Positions 49,785-57,704 of a DNA stretch of 64,000 bases are shown piece by piece (within the stretch, counting starts at the first letter, position 1; the number at the start of each line of letters is the position of its first letter). The stretch is from Palsa-870 sp039935415 (GTDB lineage: Bacteria; Chloroflexota; Dormibacteria; Dormibacterales; Dormibacteraceae), in contig JBDTKH010000028.1 in assembly GCA_039935415.1 (NCBI GenBank), positions 1 to 64,000 of the forward strand, read 5' to 3'. The notes under the pieces were generated by a model. The model was given only the letters and a program-made list of their open reading frames with translations. It was not told the origin of the DNA and made no database searches. Both the position numbers and the translations under genes were made by a program.

Positions 49785-50770
49785 TGGCGACCACCACCCG
49801 CGCGAAAACGGCGACACGCGAGGAGTACCTGCGGCTTCATCGCTGGATGTGCATGGCGAAGGCGCTCGACGACCGCATGCACATCCTGGTCAAGCAGGGT
49901 CGCGCGCCGTTCGTAGGCTCGAGCCGCGGTCACGAGGGGATCCAGGTCGCCTCGACGGCGGCGCTGCGGCCCGACGACTGGCTCGTCCCTCACTATCGGG
50001 GGTTGGCCAACTCGATCGTGCGCGGGCTGACGATGAGGGAATGGATGCTGGCGGTGTTCGCGAAGGCGGACGACCCCCTCTCGGGCGGCCGCAACATCCC
50101 GGGTGGCTGCTTCAGCTACCGCTCGTTGAAGATTGCGCCGGTCTCGCAGGTCGTCGCGAGCTGGATCCCGAAAGCCTCCGGCATCGCGTACGCGGCCAAG
50201 CTACGGGGCGAGCGTTCGGTGACGCTGTGCACGTTCGGCGACGGCGCCACCAGCCAGGGCGATTTCCACGAGGGCGTCAATTTCGCCGCCGTCCACCGCC
50301 TCCCGGTGGTGTTCGTGTGCGAGAACAACAGCTACGCCATCTCGGTGCCCATCCGCCTGCAGATGGCGAACCCGAACGTCGCCGACAGGGCGGCGGGCTA
50401 CGGAATCCCCGGTGTGACGGTGGACGGGACCGACGTCCCCGCCTGCTACGCCGTCTGCCGCGAGGCTGTCGACCGGGCGCGGCGCGGCGAAGGCCCGACT
50501 TTAATCGACGCCAAGATCTGGCGCATGAACTCTCACACTTCCGAAGACAATCACCTGAAGTACCGGACCAAAGAAGAGATCAAGGAGGCGTCCGGCCACG
50601 ATCCAATCGGGAGTTTCACCGCGTGGCTGGTCGAGCGCGGGTGGATCGCCGCCGAAGACGCGGCCAAGATCCAGGCGGAGTGCGATGCGGAGGCTTCCGA
50701 TGCCGCCGACTGGGCTGAGCAGCAGCCCGACCCTCTGCCGGAGAACGCCATGACTCACGTATTCGCGTGA
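49784..50770 (+). CDS. 2-oxoacid dehydrogenase E1 component, alpha subunit
   Basis: A 328-residue thiamine-diphosphate protein of the pyruvate / branched-chain 2-oxoacid dehydrogenase type. ThDP-binding segment CTFGDGATSQGDFHEGVNFA with VCENNSYAIS; phosphorylation-loop-like HYRGLANSIVRG; RMNSHTSEDNHLKYR. The beta subunit, E2 and E3 genes that normally follow are not in the window, so it is an orphan here. Coupled to the synthase gene (ATG 49784 overlaps its stop), it may use the 2-oxoacid made by the operon. Confidence 0.85.
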   Translation: MATTTRAKTATREEYLRLHRWMCMAKALDDRMHILVKQGRAPFVGSSRGHEGIQVASTAALRPDDWLVPHYRGLANSIVRGLTMREWMLAVFAKADDPLSGGRNIPGGCFSYRSLKIAPVSQVVASWIPKASGIAYAAKLRGERSVTLCTFGDGATSQGDFHEGVNFAAVHRLPVVFVCENNSYAISVPIRLQMANPNVADRAAGYGIPGVTVDGTDVPACYAVCREAVDRARRGEGPTLIDAKIWRMNSHTSEDNHLKYRTKEEIKEASGHDPIGSFTAWLVERGWIAAEDAAKIQAECDAEASDAADWAEQQPDPLPENAMTHVFA

Positions 50771-50815
50771 AGCTGCGGGTAAAAGCGCTGATCGCAAAGC
50801 TAGACTGACTCCGAC

Positions 50816-52504
50816 TTGGAATCGGAGCCACCGCAAGACCCGCACGACGGCACGCCGCCGGAGGCGCCTCTGCCGGCCGTGCCGACCCATGAGACGACCC
50901 CGGTGTGGGCTCGAACCGTTCCTGTAGTGCCGCTTGCGCAAGACGAAATGAGCGAGAACGGGACTGAATCCGTCACCGACACCGCCTCCGAGGCGCCTTT
51001 GCCGGCCAAGCCGATGAAGGAGGTCACGCCGGACTGGTCGAAGACCGATGGGTCAACGGTGGGCTCTGAGCTGTCCGACCCGAAGCAGGCCGTTCCGATG
51101 CAGAAGCAAACCCCATCGTGGGCCCAGACGGTGCCCGCACCGGCGGGTGAGCCGCTTGACTCCGAGAGCGCGCCTGAGGAGTCAGCCGAAGCAACGCACG
51201 ACGCGCCGGCCGACGATGCGGCCCACGAATCGTCGGTCCCGGAGGCGACTGACATCTGGCCACCCGAGCCGCCGACCGAGCACACGATGCCCGCCTGGCC
51301 GCCCTCTTCGACCGTGAACGAGAGCCTGCCGGAGCCCTCCACGATTCCCGAAACCGGGCCTGTGGACAGCGGGCCTGAGTCGTTTGACGCGGTGACGGCG
51401 CCTGCGACCCAGCCTGCGACCATCTCTCCCTCGCCGGGTTCCCCCGCGAAGCGGGCGGCGAAGGAACGGCCAGCCAGCACCCCACCGCCGGCGGCCACCT
51501 CCACGCGGGATGACAAGGCCACACCTGCCGTTGCCGCCTCGACAGTCCCGCCGGCGACAGCGCCGCCCGCAAATGTGCAGCCGGCGACTGTCGCACAAGC
51601 GACCGTTCCCCCCGCGACGACCCCGCCGGTGACAGCCGCAGCGTCGATAGAGGCGCCCGCGACCGTGCCGCCGGCCACCGCGCCTCCACCGGCTCCGGCG
51701 CTGGAATCAAAGCCGCCGCTCGCGGCAGAGATCGAGCCGCCTCCTCCCCCCGAAGCCCCGCCCGCCGCTGCGCCGGCGCCCGCCGCGCCGGAGCCCGCCG
51801 CGCCGGAGCCCGCCGCGTCAGGCACAGCGACGCCGGCCGAGGACGTCGACTGGCCCGCGCCCGTGGACACCCCCGCCTGGGCGCCGCGGGTCCACATCGC
51901 CACCAAAGAGGGGGAGACGTGGTCTCCGACCCCGCAGCCGGCTGCTCCAGCCCCTCAACCCGCTCCGAAGCCGGCCCCGGCGCAACCGCAGCCCGCGGCG
52001 GCGCAAGCACCCGTTCCGCCTGCTCCGGCGCGCTCTCAACCGCAGCCCTCCATACCGCCGCCGCCTCCCGGCCGGCAGCCCGCTGCCGGTTCGCCCAAGT
52101 CGACCTGGGAGGTCGTGCAGCAGAAGGCGAAGACCGATCCGAAGCAGATCGTGCCGACTCCCGAGGACCGCTCGTATGCGGAATGGTTCTCGTGGGCCAA
52201 GCGCGGCGGGGCTCCGGCGAGTGCGTGCCACGCCGCGGCGCAGGGCGCGTTCCAGGCGCTGTCCAGTGGAAAGGACGTGGCGACCGCGGTGCAGTGGGCG
52301 ACAGCTGCCATGGCCCGCCCGCCGGTACCGGTTTCAGCTGGCCGTCAGACGTACTGCGCCTGGTTCTCGCTGGGAAACATCGACCTCAACCTCGACCCGC
52401 ACAGGGCCCATGCTTTTGCCACCGCCGCCGTGCACGCGCTGGACGCGGGCGCCGATGCCGGCAGCGCGCACGCCGCCGGGCTGGCCGCCGCTGGCGTCAA
52501 ATAG
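50816..52504 (+). CDS. Pro/Ala-rich repeat protein with paired C-terminal domain
   Basis: A 562-residue protein from TTG 50816 with no signal peptide or membrane helix. The N-terminal 180 residues carry imperfect repeats of the form PxxxTPxWAxTVP (HETTPVWARTVPVV, KEVTPDWSKT, KQTPSWAQTVPAP, EHTMPAWPPS). A Pro/Ala/Thr-rich region follows, with repeated PATVPPATAPP blocks. The last 110 residues contain two copies of a helical unit (YAEWFSWAKRGGAPASACHA; YCAWFSLGNIDLNLDPHRAH) with similar Trp and Ala spacing. Composition is unlike its neighbours. Function unknown; a scaffold or surface spacer would fit. Confidence 0.7.
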   Translation: MESEPPQDPHDGTPPEAPLPAVPTHETTPVWARTVPVVPLAQDEMSENGTESVTDTASEAPLPAKPMKEVTPDWSKTDGSTVGSELSDPKQAVPMQKQTPSWAQTVPAPAGEPLDSESAPEESAEATHDAPADDAAHESSVPEATDIWPPEPPTEHTMPAWPPSSTVNESLPEPSTIPETGPVDSGPESFDAVTAPATQPATISPSPGSPAKRAAKERPASTPPPAATSTRDDKATPAVAASTVPPATAPPANVQPATVAQATVPPATTPPVTAAASIEAPATVPPATAPPPAPALESKPPLAAEIEPPPPPEAPPAAAPAPAAPEPAAPEPAASGTATPAEDVDWPAPVDTPAWAPRVHIATKEGETWSPTPQPAAPAPQPAPKPAPAQPQPAAAQAPVPPAPARSQPQPSIPPPPPGRQPAAGSPKSTWEVVQQKAKTDPKQIVPTPEDRSYAEWFSWAKRGGAPASACHAAAQGAFQALSSGKDVATAVQWATAAMARPPVPVSAGRQTYCAWFSLGNIDLNLDPHRAHAFATAAVHALDAGADAGSAHAAGLAAAGVK

Positions 52505-52510
52505 GTCGAG

Positions 52511-52627
52511 CTAGCGCAGGCCCCGTCGGGCTTCGCCGATCGGGTCGATGCGGTCCCATGCGCTGCAGGAACCGAGCCAGCAGGCGCGCGAGTGAGCCTG
52601 GTAGACCAGGGCGGGGAGCTCTTCCAT
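52511..52627 (-). CDS. 38-residue coupled small protein
   Basis: ATG 52627 overlaps the stop of the DUF2089 gene (TGATG), the arrangement of translational coupling. The product (EELPALVYQAHSRACWLGSC then SAWDRIDPIGEARRGLR) has two cysteines five residues apart, a Trp-rich centre and a helical C-terminus. Too short for a known domain. It would be the third gene of the YvlB-like / DUF2089 operon. Confidence 0.45.
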   Translation of the reverse strand: MEELPALVYQAHSRACWLGSCSAWDRIDPIGEARRGLR

Positions 52628-53010
52628 CAACTGGCGTCGAGGCGCCGTATCGCCTCGTCGATGTTGATCTCTCCCCGCGCTACCTGGTCCATCAGCTCGA
52701 CGCGGCTTGGGGCGGGCGGCGCTGGAGAGCGATCGATGCCGAGCTTGCCAAGCAGGGTGTCAAAGCGAGCGCGGGCGGTCGGATAGCTGACGCCCAGGTG
52801 CCGCTCGAGCTCCTTCATGTTTCCCCGCGACGCGAGGAACACGCGGAGGACGTCCCTGTCCTCGTTGGTGAGGACGCAGAACTCGCAGGTGGCAAAGCCG
52901 CCGGAGAGCTCGGTGTCGCAGGCTGGGCAGCTCAACCGGGTGAGGGCGAGACGCTCGTTGCAGACGGGGCAGTTGAGCGGCGGGCGACGGGTGAGATCTC
53001 GCGTTTTCAC
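52627..53010 (-). CDS. DUF2089-family regulator
   Basis: A 127-residue protein. An N-terminal zinc ribbon is formed by two CxxC pairs (LNCPVCNERLAL and LSCPACDTEL), with a third pair in TCEFC. A helix-turn-helix segment follows (NMKELERHLGVSYPTARARF), as in DUF2089 proteins that accompany YvlB-type genes. The tail VARGEINIDEAIRRLDAS resembles the N-terminus of the gene upstream. Its ATG lies within the upstream stop (53007-53010). Probably an autoregulator of the operon. Confidence 0.88.
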   Translation of the reverse strand: MKTRDLTRRPPLNCPVCNERLALTRLSCPACDTELSGGFATCEFCVLTNEDRDVLRVFLASRGNMKELERHLGVSYPTARARFDTLLGKLGIDRSPAPPAPSRVELMDQVARGEINIDEAIRRLDAS

Positions 53011-53804
53011 TCAGCGGTCACCTTGACGTTGCCCATCGTGCACTCGATGTCGAGCGTTGCCGCTCCGGGGCCGATCGTGATGTCCTTGCCCGGGCCAACG
53101 CTCGCACGCTCTGTTGCCGGACCATCGATTGCGATCTTGCCCAGGGTGGTTCGGGCACTGATGCGGACGCTCGAGCCTTTCTCGAGGTCGATCCTGACCG
53201 AGCCCATCTCGCAGCGGACCTTGCTGACGCCGCTGTCGAGCCGGCCGCTCGCCGTGATGTTGCCGGCCTGGACCCCGAGGTCCAGCGGGCTGCGAAAGTC
53301 CTGAATTCTGAAATGTCCGGCCTGCACGTCGCCCGTGATTGGACCATGCACGCCGTCGACCCGGACGTTGCCCGCCTGGACGCTAGCGATCAACGCCAGG
53401 TCGGGGTTCATGCGGACCGTCAGCTTGCGGCGCTGGATGTCGAAGCCATCGATCACGATCCGGCGCTCGCTGCCGTGCCCGCGGCCGAACGCGAAGTTGT
53501 TGTTGTCGTCGAAGCCCGCATGTTCGATGACCATCACATCGCCTTCCTGGCGGGCCTGGTGCGGGCCGTCGGCCACAGCGAAGGCCACGCTTGGGTCGCC
53601 GACGATCTGGGCGCTGCCGAGCTGCGAGATGACCTTGACCTGGCGGACGGCGTCACCTGCCTGCGGATGCGGAGGACTGGGGATCGCTTGCGGCTCGGTT
53701 GCCGGGGGTGGTGATTCGAGCGAATCAAGGCGGGCCGCGCCCTCCTGCGCGCTGATGGTGCCCGCCGCGACCTGGCTCAAGATTTCACGGCGTATGTCCT
53801 TCAT
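53007..53804 (-). CDS. DUF4097 / YvlB-like beta-helix protein
   Basis: A 265-residue soluble protein. Residues 1-30 (ILSQVAAGTISAQEGAARLD) are a short helical motif also present at the end of the DUF2089 protein. Residues 80-265 are a DUF4097-type right-handed beta-solenoid of repeated strands (GNVRVDGVHGPITGDVQAGH, GNITASGRLDSGVSKVRCEM). YvlB/LiaX relatives in Firmicutes respond to cell-envelope stress; that role is only inferred here. It heads the minus-strand operon. Confidence 0.85.
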   Translation of the reverse strand: MKDIRREILSQVAAGTISAQEGAARLDSLESPPPATEPQAIPSPPHPQAGDAVRQVKVISQLGSAQIVGDPSVAFAVADGPHQARQEGDVMVIEHAGFDDNNNFAFGRGHGSERRIVIDGFDIQRRKLTVRMNPDLALIASVQAGNVRVDGVHGPITGDVQAGHFRIQDFRSPLDLGVQAGNITASGRLDSGVSKVRCEMGSVRIDLEKGSSVRISARTTLGKIAIDGPATERASVGPGKDITIGPGAATLDIECTMGNVKVTAE

Positions 53805-53811
53805 GAGTCAG

Positions 53812-53841
53812 ATTAGAAGCCATTGCTTGCCAGTTCGTCAA
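53812..53841 (-). promoter_or_regulatory. Promoter of the YvlB-like operon, leaderless
   Basis: On the minus strand TTGACG (53836-53841) is followed after 18 bases by TCTAAT (53812-53817), the best -35/-10 pair seen in the window. The -10 ends 7 bases before ATG 53804, so transcription should begin at the start codon. A second TTGACA lies 10 bases further upstream. Confidence 0.6.
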
Positions 53842-53895
53842 GTGTCAACGGAAAAACGTCATTCAGCCCTGACGAATTAAGCTGTAGGGCGCCGC

Positions 53896-55116
53896 ATGGA
53901 AACCCAGACTCGAGCCTCGTCTCTTGCCGGCTGGGCGGTCCTGGCGGTCCTTTTCGCGGCGACCACCTGCGTCGAGAGCATGTCGTGGACCCAGCTCACC
54001 GCCTACACGCCGCTGTACCTGCGGGAGCTCCACGTGCCCGCGGGCCAGGTGCCGGGGTGGATCGCCGCCATGTCGAGCCTCGGCTGGATTGTCGCCCTGC
54101 CGCTGGCCCCGTTCTGGGGTGTCCTGGCGGACCGCTACAGCCGGAAGCTCATCATCGTGCGCAGCGCGGTGCTCGAGGCGGTCATCTTCGCCGGCTGGGC
54201 GCTCGTGACCGGCCCATGGATGGCGCTTGCCTTCCGGTCGCTGAACGGGCTCGTCCTCGGCAACACAGGCGTCATGCTCGCGGTCCAGGCGTCGACCACC
54301 CCGAAGCAGCGGCTGGCGCTGGCGGTGGGCATTGTGGCGGCGGGCTCCCCGGCCGGTCGCACCGTGGGGCCGATCCTGGGCTCGCTCCTCGTGCACGTCG
54401 TCGACGTCCGGGGAATGCTCCTGTTCGACGCCGTCCTCTCCGTCGCGATGGCCATCCTCCTCACCCTCTTCATGCGCGAGGACCAGCACGTCCGTCCTGC
54501 CGACCTGCGGATCTTGAGCTTGCTCGGCGGTGCGCTGCGTGAGATCACTAGCAGGCCGCTGGTCTGGCGCCTGTTCCTCGCCACGGCCGTGACCCAGGTC
54601 GGTTTGTGGACCATCCTGCCGTACGTGCCGATCTACATCGCGCGCCTCGCGCCTGGCGACAAGGTGACGGCCGTCGGCGTAGTCCTGTCCGCCGTGGGTC
54701 TGGGGCAGGCGGTCGCATCTCCGCTCTGGGGACTCGTCATGCAGCGGTTCGGCTACGTGCTGGTGCTCAGCCTCACGTCGATCGGCGCCGCGCTCGCGCT
54801 GGCCACCGTGGGCCTGAGTCACGGCATTGCCCTGTTCGCGGTCGCGCTCGTCGTCAACGGGGTGTTCGCTGCAGCGACGCTGACGGCGAGCATGGCGGTG
54901 ATGGCCGCGACAGTCAGCCCGGAGCGCCGCGGCGCGGTGCTCGGCCAGATCCTGTTTCCCTTCTACGTTGGCGGCGTGGTGGGCCCACTCATCGGGGCTG
55001 CCGCGTTTGGCGCCGGACAACCGGTCGTCTTCGGTATCGCCGCGGTCCTGAGCCTGGCGCCGCTCATCGTGCTGCTGACGATGCCACGCGCAAGGCCGCT
55101 GCCAGGACCTGCGTGA
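53896..55116 (+). CDS. MFS transporter
   Basis: A 406-residue protein with 12 predicted helices. Motif A appears as GVLADRYSRKLIIV; the second half repeats VASPLWGLVMQRFGYVLVL. The start WAVLAVLFAATTCVESMSWT is typical of the MdtG/YfmO-like drug-exporter set. Substrate unknown. Start ATG 53896, divergent from the YvlB-like operon. Its stop overlaps the GTG of the phosphodiesterase gene. Confidence 0.88.
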   Translation: METQTRASSLAGWAVLAVLFAATTCVESMSWTQLTAYTPLYLRELHVPAGQVPGWIAAMSSLGWIVALPLAPFWGVLADRYSRKLIIVRSAVLEAVIFAGWALVTGPWMALAFRSLNGLVLGNTGVMLAVQASTTPKQRLALAVGIVAAGSPAGRTVGPILGSLLVHVVDVRGMLLFDAVLSVAMAILLTLFMREDQHVRPADLRILSLLGGALREITSRPLVWRLFLATAVTQVGLWTILPYVPIYIARLAPGDKVTAVGVVLSAVGLGQAVASPLWGLVMQRFGYVLVLSLTSIGAALALATVGLSHGIALFAVALVVNGVFAAATLTASMAVMAATVSPERRGAVLGQILFPFYVGGVVGPLIGAAAFGAGQPVVFGIAAVLSLAPLIVLLTMPRARPLPGPA

Positions 55117-55736
55117 CGACCAGGGTCGGCGTGGTGGCGGACACGCACTGCCCGGAATTCATAGAGCGGCTTCCCGACCGCGTCTTCGAAGTCCTCGATG
55201 GCGTTGCCCTGGTACTCCACGCGGGCGACGTCAACGGCGAGGAGACGCTCGCCGCCCTGGGGCGGCTCGCGCCGGTCGAGGCCGTGCGGGGCGATCACGA
55301 TCGCTCCCTCACCCGACTCCCGGCGAGCCGCGACGTGATTGTGGATGGCAAGCGCGTAGTCGTCGTGCACGGGAACCGAAGCCGGTGGATCGAGGAGCCG
55401 CAGACGTTGCTGTGGACGCTCAGCCTTGGATACTTTCGTCCGCATGGTGGCCTGCCGCGGACGCTTCGCCGCCGGTTTCCGGATGCCGACGTGATCGTCT
55501 ACGGGCACACGCATCGCGCGCGGATAGAGACGATCGATGGCACCGTGCTTTTCAACCCGGGCGGAGTGCACCAGTGGAGTCCGACCACGGCGAGGACACG
55601 GCTGGCTCAGGGCCCGGGCTGGTTCGAATGGTGCTGGCTCCAGGTGGCGCGTCACCTTCGCAGCTACCAGGGGCCGTCGGTCGGCATCCTGGAGATCACC
55701 GAATCCGGCGTCGTGCCGACAGTGATCCCGCTCTAA
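55113..55736 (+). CDS. YfcE/MJ0936-type phosphodiesterase
   Basis: A 207-residue calcineurin-like enzyme. Metal motifs are complete: VGVVADTHC (D-x-H), LHAGDVNGEETL, VRGDHDRS, VVHGNR and VYGHTHRARIE, followed by FNPGGVHQWS, the typical end of the YfcE family. It probably cleaves small phosphodiesters, or cyclic nucleotides in some homologues. A tail of about 40 residues is longer than usual. GTG 55113 overlaps the transporter stop. Confidence 0.9.
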   Translation: MTTRVGVVADTHCPEFIERLPDRVFEVLDGVALVLHAGDVNGEETLAALGRLAPVEAVRGDHDRSLTRLPASRDVIVDGKRVVVVHGNRSRWIEEPQTLLWTLSLGYFRPHGGLPRTLRRRFPDADVIVYGHTHRARIETIDGTVLFNPGGVHQWSPTTARTRLAQGPGWFEWCWLQVARHLRSYQGPSVGILEITESGVVPTVIPL

Positions 55737-55747
55737 GCTCTCGTTTC

Positions 55748-56719
55748 ATGGCGGCCATCACCTACATGGAGGCGACGCTGGACCACGCCGCGCTCGCGGC
55801 GGACGTGATGACCGCGTCCTACCCGGCCTTCGCCCAGGACCCGGTCCTGACGCGCTACCGCTGGGAGCACCCGAGGCGCGATTACTCGTACGGTCGCTAC
55901 ATAGCAGAGCGCGATGGCCTGCCGATCGCGTATTGCGCGTGGGTTCACGGCCCATGGGAGAAGCTGCCGGAGCGGCACTGCGAAGTCGAGGTATGGCTGG
56001 ACCGCGCGGAGCTCGATCGCGTCGTCCTCGAGCCGTTGTGGGGCTGGGTCGAAGAGAAGGCGATCGCCGAGGGGTCCGGTCTGTTGATGGCGTACTGCGG
56101 CGAGGACGAGCAAGAGATGCTGGACTCGCTCGCCGCGCGCGGCTACCACCGCGAGCGGCTGGAGAAGGTGTGGCAGCTCGACCTGAAAGAGCACGGCGGG
56201 CGCCTCGTCCGCGAGGCCGAGCAGGCGCGCATGGAGATGTCCGCCTCGGGCATCGAATTCGTGACGCTTGCCTCCTGGCAGGACCCAGACCGGCTGCAGA
56301 AGCTCCACGAGCTCGACAGCATCACCCGTCAGGACATCCCGACCTCCGTGCCCATCCTGTCGGAGGCGATCGATGACTTCGAGCGTCGCACCCGGTCGCC
56401 CGACCGCCGGCCAGAAGGTTCGTGGATCGCGCTGGACGGAGACCGGCCGGTGGCGATGTCTTATCTCAAGTTCCCTCCTGTCCGAGGCACCGTCTGGACC
56501 GGTTACACGTGCTGCCATCTCGAATACCGCGGCCGGGGCATCGCGAAGGCGGTCAAGCTCCAGAGCCTCGCGCACGCGGTCGAGCTCGGCGTGCCGGTGG
56601 TCTGCACAGACAACGATTCCAAGAACGCACCGATGCTCCACATCAACGACGCGCTCGGCTACGTTCGCCGCCCGGGATTCGTCGAGCACCACAAGCGGGT
56701 AACAAATACGCGTGCCTAA
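55748..56719 (+). CDS. GNAT-family acetyltransferase (tandem domains)
   Basis: A 323-residue protein that looks like two GNAT domains in a row. The C-terminal one carries the acetyl-CoA loop CCHLEYRGRGIAKAVKLQSL and NSKNAPMLHINDALGY; the N-terminal half has the strand pattern but no clear CoA loop. Such double GNATs act on diverse small molecules. Start ATG 55748 with TAAGCT 8 bases upstream. The last 8 bases overlap the dnaJ-like gene. Confidence 0.85.
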   Translation: MAAITYMEATLDHAALAADVMTASYPAFAQDPVLTRYRWEHPRRDYSYGRYIAERDGLPIAYCAWVHGPWEKLPERHCEVEVWLDRAELDRVVLEPLWGWVEEKAIAEGSGLLMAYCGEDEQEMLDSLAARGYHRERLEKVWQLDLKEHGGRLVREAEQARMEMSASGIEFVTLASWQDPDRLQKLHELDSITRQDIPTSVPILSEAIDDFERRTRSPDRRPEGSWIALDGDRPVAMSYLKFPPVRGTVWTGYTCCHLEYRGRGIAKAVKLQSLAHAVELGVPVVCTDNDSKNAPMLHINDALGYVRRPGFVEHHKRVTNTRA

Positions 56720-57602
56720 GACCAGGGACTACTACGAGGTGCTCGGGGTGCCGCGGACGGCGACGGAGAAGGAGATCTCGACCGCTTTCCGCAAGCTCGC
56801 GCGCAAGCACCACCCAGACCTGAACGCCGGGGACAAGAAGGCCGAAGCGCGCTTCAAAGAGGTCTCGGAAGCACACGACGTGCTCTCGGACGAGAAGAAG
56901 CGAAAGCTCTACGACCAGTTCGGCCCCGACTGGGCGGCAGCGCAGGCTGCGGGCGTGCCACCCGGCGCTCGAAGCGGCGGTGGCGGAGGTGGCTTCCGCC
57001 AGCCGGCCGGCCCCAGCGCGCAGTACCGAACCGTGTCGCCCGAGGAGATGGAGGACCTCTTCGGCAGCGAAGGCGGCTTCGGCGACATCTTCGGCTCGAT
57101 CTTCGGCGGCGGTCGCGGTCGCGCGCGCCAGCCGGAGATGGAGGTCGAGACGCCGATCACGGTCAGCCTTCCGGAGGTGTACCGCGGCACGAGCCGCACG
57201 GTCGAGCTTCCAGGCGGGCGCCGCGTGGAGGTCAATGTTCCGGCGGGCGTGAAGGAGGGCACCGTGCTGCGCGTGCCGGGTCTGCGCGCCAGGGTCCAGG
57301 TCGCGCCCGACCCCGTGTTCACCCGGGACGGCAAGGATCTCCGCGTCACCGTCCCGGTGCCGCTGCACATCGCCCTGCGGGGAGGAGAGGTCGCGGCGCC
57401 GTCATTGAAGGGTGGCCAGGTGCAGTTCAAGGTTCCGCCCGAGACGCAGAACGGCACCAAGATCCGGCTCCGCGGGCTGGGCCTGCCCGACCCGAAGGGT
57501 GGAGCGAGTGGCGACCTCTACGCGGACGTTCGCGTCCAGCTGCCCGTGCCCATGGACGAGCGGACTCGCAAGTGGGCGGCCGAACAACCAATTGGACAGT
57601 AG
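56712..57602 (+). CDS. DnaJ/CbpA-type Hsp40 co-chaperone
   Basis: A 296-residue class II J-protein. The J-domain (residues 5-70) has the HPD motif in RKHHPDLNAGDKKA. A Gly/Phe-rich linker (GSGGGGGGF-like, then GGFGDIFGSIFGGGRG) leads to the two C-terminal beta-barrel domains (VNVPAGVKEGTVLRVPGL, LRLRGLGLPDP-like). There is no zinc finger, so it is CbpA-like. Start GTG 56712 inside the previous gene. Confidence 0.92.
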   Translation: MPKTRDYYEVLGVPRTATEKEISTAFRKLARKHHPDLNAGDKKAEARFKEVSEAHDVLSDEKKRKLYDQFGPDWAAAQAAGVPPGARSGGGGGGFRQPAGPSAQYRTVSPEEMEDLFGSEGGFGDIFGSIFGGGRGRARQPEMEVETPITVSLPEVYRGTSRTVELPGGRRVEVNVPAGVKEGTVLRVPGLRARVQVAPDPVFTRDGKDLRVTVPVPLHIALRGGEVAAPSLKGGQVQFKVPPETQNGTKIRLRGLGLPDPKGGASGDLYADVRVQLPVPMDERTRKWAAEQPIGQ

Positions 57603-57624
57603 TAGCGACCACACGAAGTCAGAG

Positions 57625-57684
57625 GCTGCGCCGTGATTTCGCGGGGACCTCACTTGGAGCCTGCGGCGTGAGTTCGCGGGGACC
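57625..57684. repeat. Tandem 25-bp direct repeat
   Basis: Two copies, 57625-57649 and 57660-57684, match at 22 of 25 positions; both end in TTCGCGGGGACC, with a 35-base period. They lie in the gap between dnaJ and the next gene, partly over its upstream region. Purpose unknown; could be operator sites or a remnant of a dispersed repeat. Confidence 0.5.
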
Positions 57685-57704
57685 CCTTACGCTCTAGGGC
57701 GCCT

